This document shows positions 22,343 to 35,525 of a stretch of DNA of 64,000 nt, piece by piece. The position numbers were made by a program, and so were the translations under genes. Origin of the DNA: Polietes domitor (Eukaryota; Arthropoda; Insecta; Diptera; Muscidae). The notes beneath the pieces are model-generated. The model did no database searches, was not told where the DNA came from, and was given only the letters and a program-made list of their open reading frames with translations. Each line of letters starts with the position of its first letter. Position 1 is the first letter of the stretch. The DNA is taken from contig OX377620.1 of the NCBI GenBank assembly GCA_947397865.1, positions 108,304,481 to 108,368,480 of the forward strand. The letters are read 5' to 3'.

Positions 22343-24370
22343 ACACACAGTGTAATATAACTTTGTTTACATTCGTATACTTAATTAAAATATAATGTAC
22401 CGGGGTACGTATACATTATTATGACATAATATATTTTATAGTACGTATTTTTGTAACAGACAGCAGAGTATCTCAATGTTGAAGTAAAGGAAAAACAAAT
22501 GAAATTAAAAAAATTCGGGAAAATTTTCATTTTTGCGGCTACCTAAACGGTGTTAAGAATCATTCATAGGAAATTCATATGTTCTACAAAGTTGTTTATT
22601 GAGATCTTAGGTAGTAGTTGATTGTTTCCTTGCGATTTAGAGCTTGAAGATGAACAGAAAGTAAATCAATATTCCAAACGGTTTGCAATATATGAGCCTG
22701 AGAAAATGATCACGTTATTGCCAAAATAACACCGAAGCCTCAAATATGTGGGTCCATAACTGGGAGACACGGGTCTTTTTTTTTTTGATCACGTAGTGGT
22801 GTCGGCATATTAGTTAACTCTTATTTGAAGTCAAGGGCTTTTTTTAAATTTCTAAAATATTGAAAATTCAGCGCGCTAATACTATAAAACGACATCCAAC
22901 TTTTTTAAATAAAACAATCAGTTGTCTATATTATTTCAAACCTATTTCAAATGTGCCAGGCATTAAAATTTCACAGAATTTTAAAGCATCTAGATTAAGT
23001 AACAAATAACGAATTTAGTATTTCCCAATTTCTTTTTTATTTTGTTGAAAGTAGTAATAACTAACCTCTTACACAGAATATTGTGACACACTCAAGTTGA
23101 ACAGGTAAACAACATACGTGGAATATTTATTTTAAATAACTTCACGGAGTGGGTTTGTAATTTTCCCAAATGATTTTTCAACATATGAAAAAAAGTAATG
23201 TATATAGTGTTGTGATGAAATTCCTCGGGAATTATTTTCTCCGATCTTATTGTAGCACCTAGTGTTTTCGAGAACAAAAAAATATTTCCTGAATTTCAAA
23301 ATCACATTGAGAGGAATGAAATGATTTAATTATTAATTTGCGCACTTTTATAACAATACCAACTCACTAGAGTCACCTGAAATTAGAAAATTAAACCATT
23401 TGAAATAAGATCAAAACTTCCTAATGTTTGCGAAACTCTTAATGGAATCAGGATACAGACAAGAATTTGAAGTTTCATCTGTTCATATCCTCAAGTCCAT
23501 TTGATATGCCTCATCCACAGCTACCTGTGGCTGACTGTGAGTGGTGTATGAGTTGCGGGTTCCTTTGCCACATGTGACTCAAACAATGTGGGAATATTAC
23601 TCGGCCTTCCGCCAATCGTTGGGGTGTATGTTAACTTTGGTTATGTTTATTTCTGGAAATGTTTTGTCTTATCATTTGTAGTTGCCCTGTGGCACCATTG
23701 AAATTAGTTGTGTACTTATTATGTACGTACTTGTGTGTTTTCTTTGAGTTCCTTGGGAATCCAACCACCGCCCACCGTTGTAGATGGCGGAGGATGTTCT
23801 TGCTAACATTTTCGTTTACCCTCAAGCTCGGCATGCTTGTAATTTTATAAATATTTGTTTTTGTTGTTGTAGCTACACGAAAAGAATATGTTGTATTTGC
23901 GTTGCTGCCGTCATTTTTTTGGCCAGAGAACAACAAGAACAACAACGAACCAACACAATACTGTGGTTGTTGTTCAGATGACATCATACGTTTTGACATT
24001 TGAGATTTTCCTGCACAATTTCAAACCTATCAAAGAAATAACATTTTTTGAGTTGGTGGTGGTGGTCGTGATGTCGTCTACGTCGCTTTCAGTTATGAGA
24101 TCTTTGCAATCTGTTGCTGCTTCAGCTACTGTTGTTGACATCGAAATTATTATCAGAACGAAACTTTTTTCGTCGACATTATAATTTGGCAAATTGATCT
24201 GTCTGGTTGGGGAATAATTTTGGGATTTCGAAGGATGAAACTGTAGCAGAGTTAAAGGGCACAGCCCTTAAAGAAATTAAGCGAAAATAAAATGTGGATT
24301 TTGGGACTTTTGTTAGAATCATATACCATAGCTTTGTAGTTGATGGTCATCTTTGTGCATATGGGCATTT
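22343..24370. other. No supported gene; simple-repeat-rich segment at 23.6-24.2 kb
   Basis: 22343-23500 is AT-rich without features. 23640-24190 is richer in (TTG)n/(GGT)n-like motifs and yields several overlapping open frames on both strands, none with a domain. It may be host regulatory or UTR-like DNA but nothing decides this. Confidence 0.4.
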
Positions 24371-24380
24371 CCATGATGTC

Positions 24381-25240
24381 GAACGTGACCATCGTACACA
24401 TTTAAAGTGACAAAAAACTCAAAATATAACGTTTTTTTATTTTGACCATATGCTTAACTTATAGCTCTTAACTGTATAATTGGTGCTAATGTGGATTTTG
24501 GGTAATTTTTCGTTTTCAAGATAATCTAAAAAAACCAAGGCATTCGCACGTGACCAAAACAGAAGTCGTTTTCGCGACCAACAATTCAAACGCCGATTTC
24601 AGCGAAACCTGTGGCAATATTTCAATATGTCCAATTTTAGAACGTTGTGTACCGATGTATCTTAAAAGTGGCTTTGATTTTATCCGAAAATTATTAATAC
24701 TTTTTTTGTAATTTAATTTTAAGCGCGGTCGAACGTGACATGTCACACGTGACATTTTTTTCCATCATGGTATTTATGTTGTTTCAGTTGCAATTTTTAC
24801 GAAATTATAGATAATATATATTTTTTGTAATCCACAGAAGTATTCAATGTATTCATTCTCAAATAATAACAGCAAAAAAGAAAATTTTGTTTTTCAATTT
24901 ATTATTTTGAAATTTTAGCTGGTCTTCTTTCAACTTTCTCACCGCTCTCTTTACTTTTTTCGGCTCCGTTTTTTGCTAATAAATAAATTACAAAAGTAGT
25001 TTTTTGCAAAAATAAATTATTGAAGTAAGATTTTTTTAATTTTTAATTCACACACTTAAGATGACGCACGTGACCAACTTTAATGAAGTACCAAGGTCAA
25101 AAATTTTCTCATTTTCCAGTAGTGTTTATTTTTATTTAAATTGTATAAAAATCTCTGTTTGTACTAAAAATTGTATGATCTTTTTGCATGTACTTTGGAC
25201 ACAGTAGCAACAAATGTTGTTTTTCCATGTCGAACGTGAC
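24381..25240 (+). promoter_or_regulatory. Cluster of six ACGTGAC motifs (E-box-like)
   Basis: GAACGTGAC occurs at 24381, 24731 and 25232, and CACGTGAC at 24547, 24746 and 25067, all in the same orientation within 860 bp of AT-rich DNA. CACGTG is the palindromic E-box bound by bHLH factors. The context TGTCGAACGTGAC repeats at 24381 and 25232. This could be a binding-site array or a degenerate repeat family; the sequence cannot decide. Confidence 0.35.
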
Positions 25241-25729
25241 ATCGAAATATGTGATAATGCAAAGCAAAAAGATACAGCTAATAGCAGTCGTATAACTTCG
25301 TATCCTTTCTTTTCTGACTCTTTGTACTCCCTGAAAGATTTTATACAGCAAAAGTCAAAGTGTAATGTCTCTAATTAAGAACTTTTATCGAAACAAAATA
25401 TGCAAGAGAAATATTCAGAGGAGTAAAGTTGCACTCGCGCGACTTTGCATTCAAATATCTCAAGATAGGATATGAATTAAAGTAAAATTTGTTTACATAA
25501 GTTGAATTTGATTATTTCTCTATGCTAATATAATAAAACAAAGCGTTTACAAGAACTTTTAATTTTTTGGTCTTGGTGGACCTTTCTGCGGAAATTCCCA
25601 TATGTAATGTGTAATTATCGAAAATTAAAAATTTCCTGTGTGTCTTATATTCGGTAATCTGGACAGAAACTTTGGCGATTTTAACAAAAAAATATAATTT
25701 GAAAAGTTAAAAAATAGTTCAAAATTAAA

Positions 25730-26450
25730 AACAGGTAAGGATAGGCTAAAGTCGGACGGAGCCGACTATATGATATACTCCACTATCTATCCGATTACAA
25801 TTCAATTCTGTAAAAAAAGAAATCGGGAAGGATTATTGTACTCTGTAAATGTATGAGTTTGACAAAAAATGTTAAATAGGAAAGGATATCTGTTCGGGGG
25901 TATATTGAAACATGGAACGATGTGACCCACTTTCACCATGTATGTTCATAGGTGAAATATAATATGTAAAGTTTTTCCAAAATCGGTTAAATATTTGGAA
26001 GCAATATGTGTATATATATAAAAAATATTATATCTAAATCTGAACCGAGATTATAGGACGTTGTGCTAATTTTAAAGAAAATCGGGTACAATATGTGGTT
26101 TCTAGAGCAGAAAAAGTCAAATCGGGAGCGACATTTGTATGGGGCTATATCTAAAACTGAACCGAGCTAACCCAATTTTCACCATAGCTGTTTCTACTTC
26201 AATTATAGGGTAGTGTGATAAATTTGAAGCAAATCGAGTGAAATATGTTGTTTCTAGAGAGAAGTCAAAGAGAAAAGTCTAGAGAAAAAGTTAAATCGAG
26301 AGCGACATTTGTATGGTGGCTACATCTAAATTTGAACCGATTTGCTTCAAATTACATAGCTTTCGTCCTTGATCCATAAAACTTACTTGTGCCTTTTGGG
26401 TTTTACAAACAAATGCACAAAGACATAATACTCTCGTGGAATGTATAAAC
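25730..26450 (-). mobile_element. Helitron-like element, family B (copy B4), complete ends
   Basis: Read on the minus strand: 5' end ATACATTCCACGAGAG (26430-26450), 152-bp units with GGTTCAAATTTAGATG and CATACAAATGTCGCTC, 3' end with AGTATATCATATAGTCGGC, a hairpin and CCTTACCTGTT. The (GTCY)n tract has been lost. Confidence 0.7.
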
Positions 26451-26608
26451 ACTCTATAATAGGTATTAAAATTAATGTTTTCGCGCGGAAAAAACTTTTA
26501 TTGTACATGCATATATGGTGCAAATTTTAATAATATTAAAGAAATGGAAAACTTACATGTTTCGAAAGCCTTGCTGTTCTGGGCATGTATTGTTCGTCTG
26601 AAATTAAA

Positions 26609-27550
26609 ACAAGTAAAAAGTGATTAAGTTCGGCCGGGCCTAATCTCATATAATATCCACCATTGAGAGCATTTCACAGTATTACCGGCAGATTAGAAGA
26701 GATTATAGAGAAGTGCGGTACCATATTAGTAAAATTGTGATATTTTGTATGCACATTACGATATTTGTTTACTATTTCAAAATATAAGGCATACCTATGT
26801 GCACTGTTTTAATAAATTTTAATGCTTCATTATTCATTCATTCCCTTAAGATCAATTTCCCCCAGCTGCAAGTTCTTTATTTGAGCTACAGACCAAATGT
26901 ATTTGTTTTGCATATGTTTCGCCTATACACACCTAATTTCTACCTATAGTCGTTTGCTTGTTTTTTTATTTATTTGTTTTATTTATTTTGTTTTTCATTT
27001 TGGTCCTAAAAAACGAATTTGGAAAAATCCTCTCATTTTGAGTGTCTACGCAGTCGGTCGTGTTTAAATACTGAATTTCATGATTCTATCTGCAGTCGCT
27101 TGATTGATCCCAATGTTATGGCATTTTGATCCAAACGGTAATGCCAGAAGATATATTTGTTGTTCGTGTCTACTCAGTCAGACCAATGTACACACTGAAT
27201 TTCACTATTTTATCCCCTTTTGCCCCACATCGCCTAAAAGTACAAATTTCGAAAAAAATCCTTTATGATTCGCATCTACATAGTCAGATGACTGTACACA
27301 CCGAATATCATGATTTCAACTTCAGCGTTTGGTAGGTACCATACCATTTTTCCAATAGACTGATTCTAGCTGCTGTCGTATATAGGGATATACGCACCAA
27401 ATTTCAAGTTTCTAGCTCTTATGGTATAATTGGTACCATTGTTATCCCTTTTTCTCCCATTTCACCCGCACAAACTTTTATTTACTTTTTGGTGCATTTA
27501 GACTACAAGAGAAATGTACGCAACAAATTTCAAGTGCATATAAAGCAGAA
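26609..27550 (-). mobile_element. Family A (copy A3), 5'-truncated
   Basis: Starts (3' end of the element) with AACAAGTAAAAAGTGATTAA and TTCGGCCGGGCC, and includes about five ~137-bp units (GATTCTATCTGCAGTCG..., GTACAAATTTCGAAAA...). It stops directly where the next A copy begins. Confidence 0.7.
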
Positions 27551-27770
27551 ATTAAACAATTAAGAAGGCGTTAAGTTCGGCCGGGCCGAAACTTATATAC
27601 CCTCCACCACGGAGTGCATACCATAGTATTACCAGCAGATTAAAGGAAGTCGACTTTACATAGAAGCACAGTACCATATTACGAAAATTGTGATATGTTT
27701 GTGCACATTACTATATTTGTTTACTATTTCAAACTATAATGTATACTTATGCGCACTGTTTAAAATCGAC

Positions 27771-29693
27771 TATCAATCCGAATACAATTCAATTCGGTAG
27801 AAAATTGAAAACGGGAAGAATTTTTGTATATTTCCTAATCATAGGCTGATATGACCTGACCCAATTTGTCAAATCGAGAAAAATATTTGTATCTGGACTA
27901 TATCCAAACATGGAATCAAGTGACTAACTTTCACAATAAGTTCTTCTTGTTAAAGTATAACGTGTTATGCTCAATTTTAAGAAATTCTCAGAAAATACGC
28001 TGTTTCTTGGGGAATAAAATTTGTATGGGAGCTAATATAAATCTGAACTGATCTAACACATTTTTACAACAGGTGTTTCCAGTTGAAATATAAGGTTTTT
28101 TGCGAATTTAGAAGAAAATCTGTTAAAATATGTGGATTCTAGAGCGGAAATATTCAAATTGGGAGCTAAATTTGTATGGGAGCTATATATAAATCTGAAC
28201 CGATCTATATCCAAACATGGAATCAAGTGACTAACTTTCACAATAAGTTCTTCTTGTTAAAGTATAACGTGTTATGCTCAATTTTAAGAAATACTCTGAA
28301 AATACGCTGTTTCTTGGGGAATAAAATTTGTATGGGAGCTAATATAAATCTGAACTGATCTAACACATTTTTACAACAGGTGTTTCCAGTTGAAATATAA
28401 GGTTTTTTGCGAATTTAGAAGAAAATCTGTTAAAATATGTGGATTCTAGAGCGGAAATATTCAAATTGGGAGCGAAATTTGTATGGGAGCTATATATAAA
28501 TCTGAACCGATCTAACACATTTTTACCACAATTGTTTCCAGTTTAAATATAAGGTTTTTTGCGAATTTAGAAGAAAATCTGTTAAAATATCTGGATTCTA
28601 GAGCGGAAAAATTCAAATTGTGAGCGAATTTTGTATGGGAGCTATATATAAATCTGAACCGATCTGACCTATTTTCGTCATAGGTGTTCCTAGTTTAAAT
28701 ATAAGTTGTTTTACCAAATCTGAAGACAATCCGATAAAATATGTGGTTTCTAGAGCGGCAAAAGTCAAATCGGGAGCGAAATTTGTATGGGAGCTATATA
28801 TAAATCTGATCCGATCTAACACATTTTTACCACAGATGTTCCCAGTTGAACTACAAGACGTTTTGCCAATTTTGAAGAAAATCTGTTAAAATATGTGGTA
28901 TCTAGAGTGAAAAAGCTCAAATCGGGAGTGAAATTCGTATGGGGGCTATATCTAAATCTAAACCGATCTGACCTATTTTCGCCATAGGTGCTCCTAGTTT
29001 AAATATAAGTTGTTTTACCAAATCTGAAGACAATCCGATAAAATATGTGGTTTCTAGAGCGGCAAAAGTCAAATCGGGAGCGAAATTTGTATGGGAGCTA
29101 TATATAAATCTGAACCGATCTGACCTATTTTCACCACAGGTGTTCCTAGTGTAAATATAAGTTGTTTTGCCAAATCTGAAGACAATCTGATAAAATATGT
29201 GGTTTCTAGAGCGGAAAAAGTTAAATCGGGAGCGAAATTTGTATGGAAGCTATATATAAATCTGAACCGATCTAACACATTTTTACCACAGGTGTTTCTA
29301 GTTCAAATATAAGATGTTTTGCCAATTTTGAAGAAAATCTGTTAAAATATGTGGTATCTAGAGTGAAAAGAGTCAAATCGGGAGTGAAATTCGTATGGGG
29401 GCTATATCTAAATCTGAACCGATTTTCTTCAAATTAAATAGCGTTCGTCCTTGTCCCGAAAAACTTCGTTGTGCAAAGTTTCATTTGGTTCTGTCTACAA
29501 TTGCGACCTGTATCGTGATTACAAGAATAGATGGACGGACAGACAGACAGACAGACAGACGGACGGACATTGCTAAATCGATTCAAAAAGTGATTCTAAG
29601 TCGATCGGTATAATTAACAATGGGTCTATCTCCCTTCCTTTTGGGTGTTACAAACAAATGCAAAAAGACATAATACTCTCGTGGAGTGTATAA
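27771..29693 (-). mobile_element. Family B element nested in A2
   Basis: On the minus strand it begins TATACACTCCACGAGAGTA (29693 downward), has core and GTCY tract (29531-29570), then about ten 152-bp units, and ends at ...ATTGTATTCGGATTGATA without the usual 3' hairpin and CTTACTTGTT end. So the 3' tip is missing or the insertion was abnormal. Confidence 0.75.
28021..29420 (-). repeat. Tandem array of ~152-bp family B units with one 307-bp duplicated segment
   Basis: TTGTATGGGAGCTATAT-like anchors are at 28021, 28172, 28328, 28479, 28631, 28783, 28934, 29087, 29239 and 29390 (steps 151, 156, 151, 152, 152, 151, 153, 152, 151). The segment 27901-28207 is repeated almost exactly at 28208-28514, carrying along non-array flank (TATCCAAACATGGAATC), which shows a recent 307-bp duplication. 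Confidence 0.88.
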
Positions 29694-31261
29694 AAATGCT
29701 GAAATTGTGAAAGTGAACATGCCTAAATATTAGGCGATTGTCAGTCGCTATTAGAAAGAAGCATTTCCAGATACAGACAAAGTGATAAGAAAAGTATAAA
29801 TTTTAAAGATATCCCCATTCCCCCCATTCTCCGCCCAAATGTACGAATTTCGAATTTTCGAATTTCCGCAAAAAAATTTAACGGTATGAAAATAAGAAAT
29901 TTAATTAATAAACCAAGGCTACCAATATTTGTATACTATATATATATAATGGATATAATACTTCAATTCATAAAGTAAATATAAGGGATCAATCATAAAT
30001 ACCCTAAATATTGGGGGATAGAGAGTGTACTTTCAGCTACAGTCGTTTGGTTGGTTGTATTTCCATCCTGCTTTAGTTTCAAAAGTATAAATTTTAAAAT
30101 ACCTTATCTCTCACGTACGCATTATAAGACAACTTCATGATTCTACCATTGTTGTAAAAGCAACAAAATAAAGTACGAATTTGTAAAAAAAAAATATTTT
30201 ACGTGGCTATGCAGTCAGGAGGAGGCAGTCAGTATACACCTAATTCCATGATTCTATCAGCGGCCATTTTGTTGGTACCATTTTTATCCCCTTTTTCCAA
30301 TTTTGCCCCCTCAAGAGTACGACTATCTAAAATCTCTTTATTTTACGTATCTACACAATTAGAAGGACGTACTCACTGAATTTCATCATTCTAGCTGTAT
30401 TCGTTTAGTTGGTACTATTTTTATCCCCTGTAGCCATTATATCCATTGAAAGTACGAATTTGGAAAAAAAACGTTTTATTTTTCGTGTCTACGCAGTCAG
30501 AGGAATGTATACTCCGAATTTCATGATTCTAGCTGCTGTCATTTGGTAGGTACTATTTTTATCCCCTTTTTCCATTTGAACCCCAAAAAGTACGAATTTT
30601 GGAAAGTTCTTTTATTTTACGTGTCTACGCAATCAGAGGAATGTATATATCGAATTTCATTATTCTAGGTGCAGCCGTTAGGTTGGTACTATTTTTATCC
30701 CTCTATCCCCTTTTAACCCCTTAAAAGTACGAATTTAGAAAAAATACTTTTATATTATGTATCCACTCTATTAGATGAATGTACACGCCAAATTTCATGT
30801 TTCTATCTGTTGTCGTTTGATAGGTACCATTTTTATCCCTTTTTGACCCATTTCGCACCCTACAAATAAAAATCACTCTATGGTGCCCTTTTATGCTATA
30901 GAGGGAATGCGCATTGCAAATATCATCTAAATACAAGCTAATATGTTCAAAAAACATGCTGAAATACTCTAAATATTAGGGGTATTTTCAGTCCTTGTGA
31001 GGGAAAAATTTTCCCTCTGGGCCGATTTCGTCCACTTTCAATCCCAACCGATCTACAATCTCATTTCGTTCGGCCGCTATCGTGCTTTCAACAGACAGAC
31101 AGACAGACAGACGGACATGGCTATATCGTCTTAGAATTTTACCACGACCCAGAATATATATACTTTATGGGGTCTCCGATGAATATTTCAAGGTGTTACA
31201 AACGGAATGACAAAGTGAATATACCCCCTTCCTGGAGGTGGAGGGTATAAAAAAGCTTAAG

Positions 31262-31530
31262 TAGTATACATATTAGGTGGTATTTTTAGTACTTGTTAGG
31301 GAAAAAATTTTCGCTCCGGGCCGATTTCGCCCATTTTCAATCCCAACCGATCTGCAACCATAAGACACATTTGAACCTCCGTGCTCATTTCGTGCGGCGG
31401 CTAGAGTGCATTCATCAGACGGGTAGACAGATGGACTGACAGACGGACATGGATAGAGTTGTACCACGACACAGAATATATATACATTATGGGATCTCCG
31501 ATGAATATTTCAAGGTGTTAAAAACGGTGG
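31262..31530 (-). mobile_element. Family A 5'-end fragment
   Basis: Repeats about 250 bp of the A 5' region next to A2 (GGGCCGATTTCGCCCATTTT, CAGAATATATATACATT, GATGAATATTTCAAGGTG) and ends in GGGGGTATAAGAA. A partial second copy in tandem with A2. Confidence 0.7.
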
Positions 31531-31769
31531 GGGTATAAGAATGTAGATTTTCTCTGCTTTTGACTATAATCCTGTTTCCCACAGATCATCTGTAAGATAA
31601 TGCCATAGAAATGTGATGAAAGGACTGATACTATTCAGAAGAGGATAGATTTTATAGAAGTATGTCACGTTTTGGACTTATCGCTATAAAAGAACAATAG
31701 TCACAATTTTTGACTTATCGACGTTAATGGAGATCAATTGTTTTTTAATCGCTTAATGCAATGCTTTAT

Positions 31770-32803
31770 ATATGACGACCACAGAACAAAAACGCCGAAT
31801 AAAATCGTACAGAGCAAAAACGACGCAAAAAATTTAACAGAGCAAAAATGCAGCAGAGCAGCGTACATGTGACACTCACACATGTATACATGCATGCTCT
31901 GTTGAAGATTTCAAGAGAATTGCCAATTGCGTGTGGGCTCGAAAATTTTTTGAAAACTTAAATTATGAAAATTATGATGGGAGTGATCCCGAAACCGCCT
32001 AACCGCGAAAATGAATAAAAAGTGAAGCTGCAAATTTTTTAAGTTTTATCGAAAACTTGACTTTTTATAGAGATTAAAAAAAAAAACAAAATTAATCTAT
32101 TGAAATATTTTTTTTGTTTGGATTACCTAAATTACATTAAATCGCACTAAATGTTTTTAATTATGTTTTTATTTTTTTTTTCATATTTACTATTATAATT
32201 TTTTTATTAAAATAAGAAACGCCCTAAATGGAAAAATTAAAGCTTATGAAAGCTTCATATCACCAGTATTTAAGTAATTAAATTAAAGCTAATATTTTCT
32301 ACTTGTACTTGTTATATCAAAAACGTATGAGCCTTGAAATTATCATTAATTCTATTATTATAAGAAAAAAAAGAATATTTTTTTACTTTATAGTATGTAA
32401 TACTTTTTATACATACAAAAGCTTAAGTGACTTGAAGTTTACATCATTTTTATTTGTTACAAACAAAAATTACTAAATATTTTCGTTTTTTAGAAATAAG
32501 AACATATTGATATTAAACCTGTATTTTGGAAAATAAAGCATTCTTATTATTTCTTTCACTTCGACATGCTGGACAACTAAAAACAAAAAAAGAAAATAAC
32601 AACAGAGCCAACCGATCACGACTCGAGAGAGAGAGCCCACACGCAATTGGCAATTCTCTTGAAATCTTCAACAGAGCATTCATGTATACATGTGTGAGTG
32701 TCACATGTACGCTGCTCTGCTGCATTTTTGCTCTGTTAAATTTTTTGCGTCGTTTTTGCTCTGTACGATTTTATTCGGCGTTTTTGTTCTGTGGTCGTCA
32801 TAT
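31770..32803. mobile_element. Young long-TIR (foldback-type) element, 171-bp arms
   Basis: 31770-31940 is repeated inverted at 32633-32803 with about one mismatch. Each arm carries three copies of ACAGARCAAAAAYG spaced exactly 28 bp: 31781, 31809, 31837 (left) and 32723, 32751, 32779 (right, inverted). The 692-bp centre is AT-rich and non-coding. Ends read ATATGACGACCACAG. No transposase; the target duplication is ambiguous because the ends fall in ATAT. The high arm identity indicates recent insertion or conversion. Superfamily unknown. Confidence 0.75.
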
Positions 32804-34874
32804 CTTCCAATAGGGTCTTTGTGCATAAAATACATGCATTTTTTGTCGGAAAAGATCGATCTTCCACAAACATGGACCAATTTTAACCCAAGTATTTTTG
32901 TTGTATAAGTGTGTACTTTAGCTATTTAAGCGGGGAGATCATTATTTACAACTTTAGTGTCTGCGGTTACCCGCACAAATTTTTTGGTAGAACATTTTAA
33001 TCCCTAAATGTCCTCTTTGAAACGACTTTCTTGATTTTCTCGAAAAAAGGGTCAAATTGACCCATAAAGAGAGGAGCTATATGGTCAAGATCTCCCATAT
33101 ATATGATCCTCTTAAAATTCCACAATATAGTTGTGGCAATAAGAATTATCTCAGACATTAACATACTACACTTTTGTCGCTTAGAAAAAGGCTCCCTTCA
33201 ACCAAAAATGAAAACTTTGACTCGTTGTAGAAATTAACTCAGACTATAAGTTTATTATACAAAAATGATCTACTGCATGCCACAACATACCCTTTCAGAG
33301 TTAAATGGTCACTATTCTGTTCCAAAAATTTAATTATTTCTCAAGCTGATCTCAGGTAATATGTCAAATAAATGCTTTAATAACATTAAATATACGATAT
33401 GGTATCATATAACCTCTATTAACCACAAAATGGTCCGCATTATTCTCTTCCAAAATGTCATATATCGCTTATACTAATTAGTGACCAATTTTGATATTTT
33501 TAAGAATGCCAAAGTATTATATGTTGCCGCAAAACATTCTTTCCATCCCTTTAATTTGAGATTATTTATTTGGAAACTGTCAACGCCAATATAATTACTT
33601 AGGTTTGTGTATTAGTGTGTCCCGCAAATTGTTGCTCATCGACCTTAATGTTTTTTGCACATATTGTACAACTCCTTGATACAAACATTTAGATCCAGAT
33701 ATTGCAGATTAGTCGATTTAATGATATCTCTCTGTCATGATATCTCTTTATATTTAATGATATCTCTCTATATAAAATATTAAAACAAATTACACTATAT
33801 TTGGGGCATATTTGGCAACTATTTGAATAAAAACGTCAGATAATTGTAAATCTCAGTCCGTTCATAACATATATTTGGTTAACTAGAAATCGAAATAGTC
33901 TAAATATTATTATATTTACAAAGGACAAATATGTAAATGTATGTACGTAGGTGTATGGATTGATACTACCTAGCTTACCGACGGAGCAACCTAATGTGTA
34001 TATCGTCTATATGTTTTTATGTGTATAGGCATGAGTGTATGTAGCTTTGCATAGACGAATATTAATTAAAGTTCACTACATAGTATTTGACCATAAATGT
34101 CATAATTGTTATGTATACTTCCATACATATGTACAGAGTACATACAGACAGACAAATACTCCAAAAACCACAGCTCAATAATTAATTGGCATATATGGTG
34201 ATAAGGTTTTGTGGGGGAGGGTGGTTGGTATTGACGGTTTAGCACAAGTTCATTTACAAGTTCAATGAATCGAACACAAATGATAATTGATAACACGAAA
34301 ATGCAAATGTTGTGGTCATCGAAGGAGATTAATTAACATAACTACTCAAAGTTAATTTAAGATTCATGATTTTAATAACGCCTTATCTTATGGTTGTACA
34401 AGTACCTCAGTATGAGTACTTGCGGTGATGTGATTAAAGGATGTAGGCAGCTATAATTAGCCTTTGAAAAAGGTCATGGTCTGGTTAATTAAATCAAAAT
34501 CGAATGGGCATATTGTAGCGTTATGTCATACATTTGCTTGAATTTATACGGAGAATTTCAAGGTAGGTTGCACGAGTACCACTGATTGCGGAGAAATAAT
34601 GATACAAGTTGGACCGGGCGATTTTATATGTAGTTATCGGGTAATGCAATTCACAGTGTTATTTTGCGGAGTTAGGCATAGGGTTACTCATTTTTAATTA
34701 AAAATAGGGTATATAATTTTTACAGTAAACTTGTACGACCACTAAAAGACACGCCCTTATACTTTGGGTACATAAGTATCAAAGTTCACAAGAGGCAGTT
34801 GTAAATAGTACTCTTTCCACAAATTTATTATGTGTCTTTAGTGGAATATTGGCAATAAGCTGCAAACCTAGTAA
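32804..34874. other. No supported gene
   Basis: Includes GTAGAACATTTTAATCCCT near 32990, similar to segments at ~15990 and ~62180, so part of a dispersed repeat. A short ATATCTCTCT tandem is at about 33720-33775. Otherwise AT-rich with no convincing frame. Confidence 0.4.
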
Positions 34875-35224
34875 AAAGGCGTTAAGTTCGTCCGAGCCGA
34901 ATCTTATATACCCTCCAAGATATAGCGAATTATACAGTACTAGCAAATACCCGCTACTTCGTATGCGGTGTAAGGATATTTATTTCAGTGTAAATCGCTT
35001 GTAAATGCTCACAAAATTTTAAAATATGCTTTATGTTTCCCAACTACGTATTCCCACCAAATTCTCGATTCCAGATCCAACGTAGCTGGAGGAATTTATA
35101 CACCGAATTTTTGTCCCCCTTGTACAAATTAAACAAAAAATAATTAATATTGTGCCATCAATTTATACGCAGTCAAGTGATTAATTTAAATTGAAACAAT
35201 TTTCTTAAAAAATCCGAGATAATT

Positions 35225-35525
35225 ATACCCTCACTCTACGGAGTAGATATATATGCATTTGGGATAGAAAAAATTGTAACTCGCAGTGATTTAATACCCT
35301 AAGTATGTAATAAATCCCTTTCACGTCCGTCTGTCAGTCTGGCTTGCTGGTGTACACGATAACTCTCGAAGGGAGTTAAGTGATTTATTCAAACTATGAA
35401 CAAAGTATTATTTGTCTCAGACTTAGTTTAAATTCGGAGATGGATGAAATTGATATACCCATTATGGTACCCCCACACATATAGTCCATATTCCTAGTAA
35501 AGTATTCGGAACCAGTTGTATTTAG
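35225..35525 (+). mobile_element. 5'-end fragment of a further Helitron-like family
   Basis: TTATACCCTCACTCTACGG, then GATATATATGCATTTGGG, CACGTCCGTCTGTCAG and GGTGTACACGATAACTCTCG. The layout (TATACCCTC start, then GTCCGTCTG) matches families A-C but the bases differ, so this may be a fourth family. The 3' part is missing. Confidence 0.5.

Larger units (their letters stand above)
27555..31250 (-). mobile_element. Family A (copy A2), near complete, split by a nested B element
   Basis: The 3' end is at 27555 (AAGGCGTTAAGTTCGG, GGGCCGAAACTTATATACC) and the 5' end at 31250 (CTGGAGGTGGAGGGTATAA). Central ~137-bp units occupy ~30100-30900 and a GACA/GACG tract is at 31091-31116. The stretch 27771-29693 is family B and is absent from copy A1 at the homologous place (1738-1772), so B inserted after this A copy formed. 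Confidence 0.8.

Noticed and set aside
23631..23999. 122-codon minus-strand frame as a gene
   Set aside because: Overlaps several other frames over (TTG)n-like DNA; low complexity, no domain, no splice support.
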